A stretch of DNA of 64,000 nt, from contig CM072341.1 in NCBI GenBank assembly GCA_036874045.1, positions 8,692,501 to 8,756,500 of the forward strand, written 5' to 3'. A program made the translations under genes and the position numbers. The notes below the pieces were generated by a model that saw only the letters and a program-made list of their open reading frames with translations, did no database searches and was not told the origin of the DNA. The stretch comes from Cymodocea nodosa. Lineage: Eukaryota; Streptophyta; Magnoliopsida; Alismatales; Cymodoceaceae. Of this stretch, positions 56,125 through 64,000 are shown piece after piece (the stretch's first letter is position 1; each line of letters begins with the position of its first letter).

Positions 56125-58392
56125 ATGGTCTCCAAGTTCTACAAAGGTCGTGGCAGAGGAAAAGGCAAAAGCAGAAGAGATGCAAAAGGAAAAGAAATAG
56201 AGAATGATGAAGTTCCACGTACTTGGTTCAAGAAAATATTTCAAGTGGACAAAAAGTTAGAAGAACTTTATAGAGATTACTTCTTTTCTCAGGATATATT
56301 AGATGAAGTTAGACAAGAACTTCAACATACTAATGCTAGTATTACATACATGGGTATTCGAAGTAAATATGATAGAGAATACAGAATGAAATGTGTTGAG
56401 ATTGCATTTTTGGAATAGTATGCAAAATATTTGGAAAAAGGTGTAGGTTCATCAAATAGAACTCCTCAAACTCCTATAAACGGTACAAGACTACATGCAT
56501 TTGAGGAAGAGCATAAATCAGCTATCCCTACTCCTTTATATTCAAAACAAGTAGAATCAGATATTGGTGTAGACAAAACAAAAGTTGACAGTCTTCGAAA
56601 GGCCGTTGCAATAGAAAGTGTCTTAGAAGAATTAAAGCAGAAAACTTTTATGGAGCAATTTGAAAAGAAAATAGCAATACTTGAAAAGGAGAAACAAAAA
56701 TGTTATAGAAGAAGGAAAGTCAGAAAAATTATGTTTAAGGAAACAAAGTCTTTTGAAAAAGGAAAATCAAATGAAAATTTATTTCCAAAGGACAATATAT
56801 GTCTAGACATTGTACCTTATTGTGCATCTGATAAACTCATCAGTTTCGAATACACTGAAACTAATGAAGATAATGAGACTTTATTTTCCCTTGCTAGAAA
56901 ACTTGAGAAGAAATCCAAGTCAAATATCAGCTCAAGTTTTTCTATTATTACAAGTCCTGATGATGCAGAAATTGACAAATCAGAGCATCAGACACCTGAC
57001 ATTGAACAAGTTATTGCAGATATAATTGATAATGTAGAGGCAGTAACTAGTTCAAAGGCTGAATTGTCTGGAGTAGCAGATATTGAAAATGTTAAGACTC
57101 CAGAAGAGCTAAAAGTTAACCAGCCTTCTACAGAATCTATAGAAGTAGAGTCTAAGAATTCACAACATGAATTAATGGAAATATCTGTTGAACAAAATGA
57201 ACAATTACAGACAGATACACTAGTTGTAGAATTTGTGGAAAAATTGTACTCTGAACATTCTATAGAGACTGAACAGATGAATGTTGAGCATATTGACAAT
57301 GTTCTTAACACTGTTGAAGCTAAAGAATCAAGCTTACCTGAGTAGCTTCAAGATAATATTTTGGAAGAGGAACAACATGACATTCATTTTGAAGAAGAGG
57401 TTCCTGAAGATGAATTAAACTCTAAATCACGACTTCAGGTATCACCTTCTTTATGTACAATATTACAAATTCAAGGTAATACAATTTATTTTAGATCTGA
57501 AGAAGCATTGCAGAAATACAATAATCTGATTACATGTCAGATTCTGCATGCTCGTCCAATAAAATTCAGAAATTTGATGGAAATAAGAGATCTGTTTGAG
57601 TTTCAAGGCCTCATTAAATTTTTGCCAGTAGGAACGAAATGGAACTAATACACAGAGCTTATTGCAGCTTTTTATAGCAATCTGGTCAAGAATGAAAATT
57701 TTCTAAAAACTCAAATAAATGAATAGGAGTTTATATTGTCTCCTAAGTTAATTTTTGAAGTTTTAGGATTAAAGAATGAAGGTGTTGTTGTTACCAATAG
57801 ATTTGACATAATAAGACAACTGGAATGGAACATTCAGTCTTTATCAAAAATTCCAGATGTATTTTCTGAAATGAGATTAATGGAAAATCTGAATGCAGAG
57901 GCAAGGTTTATTGCAAATATATTGCATGCAAATTTATTTCAGAGAGTTGGACACAATATGGAAGTCAGCAGAAGTTGTTTATATGCAACTTATAGCTTGC
58001 TGAATAAAATTCAAATCAATTGGTTTGATGTTTTCACTTCTCAATTACAGCATATGAGTTCAAAGTTATTTTATGGTGATGCTGCATGTAGACTCATTGC
58101 AAGCCAATTGAATTTATCTGACTGGCCCTTTGAAACTAAAGGCATGAGAGCATTTAGTGTCAAAGATTTGCAAAAATTCCAGACCATGCATAAACCTCAA
58201 CGACAACAACAACAACAACCTGATACAGACCATATACAACAACAACAACAAAGTTATTCAGTTCAAGTAGAACAGCAAACCCAGCTACCTCCTAACTTAG
58301 ATGTAGTGCTTAACGACATCAGAAATGATATTAGGCATCTAGGAGATAAAATATGTAATGCTATAAGTGATATACTTAGGAGGGGTCGATAA
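56125..58392 (+). pseudogene. Extra ORF of element E, type A
   Basis: The ATG at 56125 starts MVSKFYKGRGRGKGKSRRD, a Gly/Arg/Lys-rich segment that could bind nucleic acid. One frame runs 755 codons to TAA-flanked end RRGR at 58390-58392, with four stops (56416, 57343, 57646, 57724). Next comes a helical segment (KKLEELYRDYFFSQDI), a long acidic Ser/Glu-rich middle, then the domain LMEIRDLFEFQGLIKFL...FYSNLVKN...IFEVLGLKNEGV (57570-57790), FIANILHANLFQRVGHNME and INWFDVF, a Gln tract, and a C-terminal helix. No signal peptide or membrane segment, so not an obvious envelope protein. Function unknown. Confidence 0.8.
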
Positions 58393-58561
58393 CTGTTTTT
58401 GTTTGTTTCTGAATACAAAATGTAATGTTTGTATTACTTGTTTAATTCATTGAACAATACATTTTTCTGTAAATGTGTTCAATTATTATTCTTGTTTACA
58501 GAAATCGTTGTTGTAATTCTCTTATATACATATATATATTCTCTATAATTATCTTTTTGAT

Positions 58562-58886
58562 TAATGACAAAAAGGGGGAGAAATATTATAAAAAGATGAT
58601 TATGATCTTAATTGCATATATATATTATAAAAGGAGATGCTATTTAAATGGTTATTGTAATCTGACAGATGTTAATTAGAAAACTGATACTTATATAATT
58701 AGTGACATCTGAGAGTTTTAGTTCTGAGAGGTAAAATTTACACAAACAATAGAAATAAGCTTAAGTGAACTTAAGTCAACAAACAAGTTTGTTGAATTAA
58801 AAATTAACCCAACGAAGGTGCTTTGTTGAGTTAAACATATTTTATAATTGATTTAATATGGTTGTCATCATCAAAAATGGGGAGAT
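58562..58886 (+). other. Element E polypurine tracts (two)
   Basis: The upstream tract at 58562-58582 contains ATGACAAAAAGGGGGAGAA. The LTR-adjacent tract at 58873-58886 is AAAAATGGGGAGAT, with one G replaced by T. Between them lies AT-rich DNA with GAACTTAAGTC and a TTTGTTGAATTA...TTAACCCAACGAA palindrome near 58790-58818. Confidence 0.83.
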
Positions 58887-59555
58887 TGTTGAGTATTTTT
58901 GTTTTGATGATGTGTGCTGAATGAAAATAATCATATTTGCTCAATTACTATTGCTTGTGAAAAGAAATTAAAATCATCAATTAATACAGAAAAAGCTTAC
59001 TGATATAAATACTTGTCTATATTGGATCTGAAGTTAATAACTAGTTGTTTCATTGCATTAATTTCTCATTTAGCTAAACGTTAAGTTAACGTGTGTTTTT
59101 ATTGAAAAGCATGATATGTTTTAATGTTATATCTTCTGTATCATGAACAGTGCACGTTTAGACAACTCGTTAAGTTAGAGTTTTGTTTGTATAGAGGTCA
59201 CGTGAGAACTCGTTAAGTTAGAGGCTTAAAGGTTAAAATAGGTCACGTGATAACTCGTTAAGTTAGTGAGTAAAAGAAGAGACGAACTCGTTAAGTTAGT
59301 GTTATACACGTGGTGAAATTATAAGTTACGAATATTGTATTGTATCACGTGAGGTGCACATGTTTAACTCGTTAAGTTAACATAACTAAACGTGTTGAGT
59401 TGCTATATTGAATACTAAGGCAACGCGTTAGGTTAGCGTTATAAACTTAAGTTGTTATTTTTTGCACGTGGTAAAATTCTTATTATAAAAACATTTGTTT
59501 ATTACTGGTTCGTTGAATTATCATAACACAACGGAAATGGTTCGTTGAGTTATCA
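58887..59555 (+). repeat. Element E 3' LTR (3' end missing)
   Basis: It matches 47325-47993 and stops inside the second unit of the palindromic array, at GAGTTATCA. It retains CACGTG boxes (about 59203, 59244, 59305, 59347 and 59464) that are partly decayed in the 5' copy. Confidence 0.92.
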
Positions 59556-61356
59556 AGAGTCTTGAGGACGTGAGGGAGGCCAACTTCAAGAGCTTACTTC
59601 AAGGTGTTGGAGATTTAAAGGTATAACTTGGAGTGGGTTGACCAAAAACTATCATTATGTTTGCATATGTTTTGTGTTATCATTGTGTTTGATGTTGTTT
59701 TTGTATTGCATATGTCTTTACATGTTTAGGTTTATTTTTAGTAGTATAATCTGCATTTTTATGTTGTAAAACTCTTAGTTTGTTTAATGAAACTTGCCTC
59801 TGAAAATGAATGATTTTCGTGTAAATATGTGAATACATGTAGTCAAGGTGTTTGTTTACTGTAAAGACAGAACTTTCCTTGTGTTGTTTTCTTTGTAAAT
59901 CGAGTTTTTCTCAATGTTTTTCATCGATTCTTAAGCCATTTTTGTAGAGAAATAAAAGACGATTCTTTCTGTATACTTCTTTTAATTTTTCGAGTATGTT
60001 TGGTTTGATTTTTCCATTTTATAAGAAGAGTGTATTCTCAGTCCGAAATCACATTTTCGATCAGTAGTCTTTCAGAAATGTCTGATGCGATTTCTCCCTC
60101 TGTGTAGTATGTTTTTAAGAACTGTGGGTTTATTAGATTGATGAGTCTAATTTTGTTCAGCTGTGATTTCATAGATTTTCATGAAGAAGTAATAAAGTTC
60201 TCGAGTTTTTACTGTGAGTGCGTGTTTTGCATTATTTCAAGATCATTTTGTGCACCTCACTAGGGCTTAATGTTATTTTCAATTTAGGATGCTTTATACT
60301 GTAAAATTACCATGTCATTTTAGATAAATTGAAACCCTTTCCAGTGCATATTTTTATATGATTTTTTAGTGCCTATTTTGGGAGAAATCGTTATTATAAG
60401 TAGAGATATTTTCTGTAATTTCGGAGAACAAGTTAGGAAGGGAGTAGATTTTTGTAGTTTCGGATTCTAGTCGAATAGAATCCTGCCCTACATTACTCCT
60501 TTCATAAAAGATGTTTTTCGTAGATTTTTTTAGTGTTTCTTAATTCTATTTTGTAAAACATTTCGTGTAGATTACAGTCATGTAAATTTTGTATTTTTTT
60601 AGAATTTATTTCATTGGTTTTTGATTTTTTCTTTCAGAGGTCGCAGCAATTTTGAATTCCTATTCGACTACCAGTTTCAATGCTCGATGCCTGAGTGTTT
60701 CCTATACTGAAAAATTTATGGAAAGCTGTTCTGTCAATTTTTCATGTTAGTAGTGCGAGTCTTTTTTCAAAGCCCTTTGATTTTACAAGATTTCATGGAG
60801 TTTTGACCAAGATATGATTTTTGCACCAAAGGTGCGTTTTTGGAAAGTTTACAAAACAGTTCTACGTCCTATCAGTAAATCTAACACTTCTAGATTTTTA
60901 TAATGATTTAGTCTATGAATTTACTACCAATTTGAAGATAACTCGAGGATCTTTCCAACCAATATTTTCTATGTATTTTTCAATGTTCAGGTTGGATGTA
61001 AGGAGAGTTAGAAGTTGGGCTTAATCTCTATAATTTCAGAGACGAAAATCATTAATTCTCTTGAGTTTCCTAAGGTTAAACCTTAGGAGCTTATTGGATT
61101 TTAGGAGATATTTGAAATCTTTATTGTATTTATGTAATTATTATCTATTAATTTGTAATTAAAGTTTTATCATGGCTTTAGTGATGTGAGTATTTTGCTA
61201 AGCATTTATTTCCTTAAATTTGTTTAAGACAAGCTCCTTGTGGTTCGACCCGCTCTTGCATATGCTTAATATAATAGGTACCATGCGCTTGCGGTTTATA
61301 AATGTAAAATTTGGGATTTTCGTGTTTTAATTCCAAATACAACAAATTTCCTTACA
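59556..61356 (+). mobile_element. Athila-type LTR, 5'-truncated
   Basis: About 1.8 kb with no coding content. Near its end it has GTTCGACCCGCTCTTGC and ATGCGCTTGCGGTT, then ACAACAAATTTCCTTACA, matching the end of the LTR at 28162-30253. The start GGGAGGCCAACTTCAAG corresponds to sequence downstream of the TATA box in that LTR, so the 5' part is lost. No primer site follows. Confidence 0.7.
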
Positions 61357-62754
61357 AGTATATACTATCTATGAGGTAAACAACATCATCAACAATATTA
61401 ATCTTTTGTGGAGTTTAAGCATTTTACACATCACATAGCCCACAAATACCTAAATTTAATCTTATATTGTAGAATGTAGTTTCATTTAGAGGTTTTGTAA
61501 ATATATTAGCTAATTGATTTTTACTAGACACAAATCCTAATTTAATTTTACCTTTAATTAAGTTATCTCTTAGAAAATGATGTCTAACCACTATATGCTT
61601 TACTCTAGAATGTAATACAAGAATTTTGGAAAGATTTATTGCAGAACCACTATCATAATAAATCTCAGTTGTATCATAAGATAATCCAAAATCTTCTAAA
61701 GTTTGCTTTATCCATAGAATCTGAGTGCAACATAATGCAACAGCAACATATTCAACTTCAATGGTTGAAAGTGCAACATAGTTTTGTTTTTTACTAAATC
61801 ATGACACCAAATTATTTCTTAATAATTGACATGTGCCACTAGTACCCTTTGTATCAGATTTAGATCCTACGTAATCAGCATCAGTATATCCTATAAGATC
61901 TATTAAACTATCCTTAGAATAATACACTCTAAAATTTTTAGTTCCTTATATATATCTAAATATTCTTTTAACAGCAATTGAGTGTGATTCTTTAGGATTA
62001 TATTGAAATCTAGCACAAGCACACACAACAAACATAATATCAGGTCTACTAGCTATCAAATAAAGTAAAGAACCAATCATACTTCTGTATTTTCTTTGAT
62101 CTATTGATTTTCCTATGTCATCAATATCTAACTTTAAAGTAGTACTCATAGGAGTTCCTCGAATTCTTGTATCATTAAAATTAAATTTCTTAAGCATTTC
62201 AACTGCATATTTTTCTTGATTTAAAAATATACCTTTATCCATTTGCTTAATTTGAAATCCTAGAAAATATGAAAGTTCTCCAATCATACTCATTTCAAAC
62301 CGACTAGTCATCTCTTCAAAAAACATTTTTATTAGTTTATCAGAAGTTGCTCTAAAGATTATATCATCCACATATATTTGAATAACAATCTGATCTTTAT
62401 CATCTTCCTTGATAAATAGAGTATGGTCTACTTTTCCCATGATATATCCTTAATAAATAGAGTATGGTCTACTTTTCCTATGATATATCCTTGTTCTACA
62501 AGAAAAGTAGATAATCTTTCATACCACGATCTAGGTGCTTGCTTCAAACCATATAAGGCTTTCTTCAATTTATACACATAATCAGGATTATTAATATCTT
62601 CAAATCTAAGTGGTTGTTTTACATAAACTTCTTCATTAATTAAACCATTTAGAAATACACTCTTCACATCCATTTGATATAGTTTAAAATTCATATTGCA
62701 AGCATAGGCCAATAATATTCTAATACTTTCTAACCTAGCCACAGGAGCAAAGGT
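61357..62754 (-). pseudogene. Inverted pol fragment of E's family
   Basis: Minus-strand RT and RNase H about 90% identical by eye to E's 53270-54600: FAPVARLESIRILLAYACNMNFKLYQMD, VDHTLFIKEDDKDQIVIQIYVDDIIF with intact YVDD, MSMIGELSYFLGFQIKQMDKGIF, RSMIGSLLYLIASRPDIMF, then RNase H and a stop at 61424-61426. Stops and a 41-bp duplication (62412-62493) break it. Upstream it is cut at 62754 by an LTR; downstream it is cut by the Athila-type LTR. With E it makes a long inverted repeat. Confidence 0.88.
62412..62493 (-). repeat. 41-bp tandem duplication in pol fragment
   Basis: ATAAATAGAGTATGGTCTAC-type sequence occurs at 62412 and again at 62453, one substitution apart (CCCATG versus CCTATG). 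Since 41 is not a multiple of 3 it shifts the RT frame just before the YVDD block. Confidence 0.88.
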
Positions 62755-64000
62755 TGAAAGGACCTCTAGATTTCGATAATGCAAAAATCAATGTAAGGTT
62801 TTGAATTGTATTTCTCAAGTTTAGTTAGTGCAGTAAAAGATCAGAAGGCAGACAATTCTAAGCAGCAAACAAGTTGCAGTTAATCCCAGAATATGCTGCT
62901 ATAGAAAATTGGACAGTTAAGAAAGGATTGAATAATCGGAAAGTTAAGGAGTTAACTATCTAAAAGCTTAAGGGAATTTTTGGAGAGTTAAAAAGATAAC
63001 TATCCGACTTTTTTGGAGAGTTACAGATATAACTATCCCAAAGTTAAGTCATTCAATTAACCACGTGCAGAAATACAGATTGGAAGCTTAAAGGACCTTT
63101 TAGAGAGTTAGATAACTATCCAAGTTTTCTTTTTAGAGAGTTAGATAACTATTCGAGTTTTTCGGTGAGTTACAGGTATAACTTTTTGGAACTTAAGTCA
63201 TCTTATTACGGATGTGTAGAATGGTGAAGACGGTAGTTAAAAGCTTAAAAGGAAAAATCGGAGAGTTAGATAACTATCCGAAATTTCAAGAGAGTTTCGA
63301 TGAGTAACAGTTTAACTATCTGAAACTTAAGTCATTGAATTTCCCACATGCAGAAATCTAGATAGAAGCTCAAATAAGTTTTCGGAGAGTTAGAAAGATA
63401 ACTATCCGAAATCTTGAAGCGTTTTGGTGAGTTACAAGTATAACCATCTGAAACTTAAGTCAGTCTTTTATGCATGTGCTAAATTAAAGTAATTGGAAAG
63501 TTAACAAAGAGTTACTATAGCTAACTATCCGATAGTTTAATAACTATTCGGTAAGTTATAGCTGCAAGTATCCGATTGAATGATAGCTCGCATTATATGA
63601 TTTGGAATCCTACATGGTAGAAAGATTTAAGTGATCTTTCAGTGAGTTACAAACATTCTTCGGAGAGTTACACAGCTAACTATCTGAAAGGTTAAGAAAA
63701 TCGGAAGGATATCTTGAAATATCTTTCTGAACGGTAACTTACCGTATTTGGGATTGAAGTCTAATCATATACAGTAGAATTCATCCGTTGGAAGAAAAAT
63801 ATGATCGTTACACATGTTTTGTATATATACAAGATACAATGGAAATACAAAGCTTTTGCTCATACACATACTTACACCAAGCTCAACAAAAGAAAAGCTT
63901 TAGAGATCAAATCATCTTCAACGTTTACAAACTGAATTACAGAAGCTCATCACGTACTCAACTCTGTTACTCACAAACTAGTGTTTACTGAAGTACACGG
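62755..64000 (+). mobile_element. Sirevirus-type LTR running off the window
   Basis: It begins TGAAAGGACC (TGTTAGGACC at 43485), then TTTCGATAATGCAAAAATC and AAAAGATCAGAAGGCAG, as at the LTR start of N (8821, minus). An array of GGAGAGTTA / TAACTATCCGA inverted motifs covers 62920-63690, and TATATATAC with AAGCTCAACAAAAG near the end marks the transcript start region. The 5-bp flank AAGGT (62750-62754) would be the target duplicate if the element's other end is found. Confidence 0.78.

Larger units (their letters stand above)
47325..59555 (+). mobile_element. Sirevirus-like Ty1/copia element E
   Basis: The best preserved element: full 5' LTR (47325-48971), initiator tRNA-Met primer site, gag, pol in Ty1/copia order, a 1.6-kb spacer, an extra ORF, two polypurine tracts and a 3' LTR cut after 669 bp at 59555. 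Over that shared part the LTRs differ at about 15 sites by eye (2%), nearly all transitions, so E is the youngest element here. Stops in gag, pol and the extra ORF, and two frame changes around protease, still make it non-autonomous. The right flank is a different LTR, so no target duplicate is visible. Confidence 0.92.

Noticed and set aside
56125..58392. Envelope-like protein of a Sirevirus
   Set aside because: Position fits, but no signal peptide, hydrophobic fusion segment or membrane anchor is visible; kept as an extra ORF of unknown function.

Overview
This 64-kb window looks like plant heterochromatin built almost wholly from nested, decayed LTR retrotransposons. The evidence is the element lineages: an Athila-type Ty3/gypsy element with a tRNA-Asp primer site, Sirevirus-like Ty1/copia elements with long LTRs and an extra ORF, and Tork/Tnt1-like Ty1/copia elements. 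All are typical of seed plants. The DNA is AT-rich. I found no credible host gene, tRNA, rRNA or CRISPR array. The species cannot be named from this sequence.

Layout. (1) 1-7482: Athila remnant, plus strand. It has tandemly duplicated LTR-end/primer-site DNA, gag, protease, RT-RNase H and integrase. A Sirevirus-type solo LTR (1943-3641) sits in it with a perfect 5-bp target duplication. (2) 7483-15540: minus-strand Sirevirus-like element 'N', with both LTRs cut at their outer ends. (3) 15541-16867: fragment of an extra retrotransposon ORF (type B). (4) 16868-38068: minus-strand Sirevirus-like 'M1' (3' LTR, extra ORF, pol). Its RT is split by a Tork-like element 'O' (24102-37096, minus). O is split by a Tork-like element 'D' (25969-33341, plus). 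D is split by a solo LTR of Athila type (28162-30253). All three inner insertions keep 5-bp target duplications. (5) 38069-43484: 'M2', a sibling of M1 lying against M1's integrase, internally deleted and carrying another solo LTR (39972-41508). (6) 43485-45216: LTR fragments in opposite orientation and an RNase H fragment. (7) 45221-46986: a second type-B extra ORF. (8) 47325-59555: 'E', the best preserved element (plus): 5' LTR, primer site, gag, pol, extra ORF, two polypurine tracts and a partial 3' LTR. (9) 59556-61356: 5'-truncated Athila-type LTR. (10) 61357-62754: inverted pol fragment of E's family. (11) 62755-64000: Sirevirus-type LTR running off the end.

How the parts relate. In each element gag makes the particle, protease matures it, RT-RNase H copies the RNA from the tRNA primer site and polypurine tract, and integrase inserts the copy. 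Nearly every reading frame carries in-frame stops or frameshifts, many explicable as C-to-T or G-to-A changes, so no element here looks autonomous. The most notable content is a family of extra ORFs (types A and B) with a shared C-terminal domain, the conserved purine blocks around them, and palindrome arrays in the Sirevirus-type LTRs. Identities quoted are by-eye estimates.
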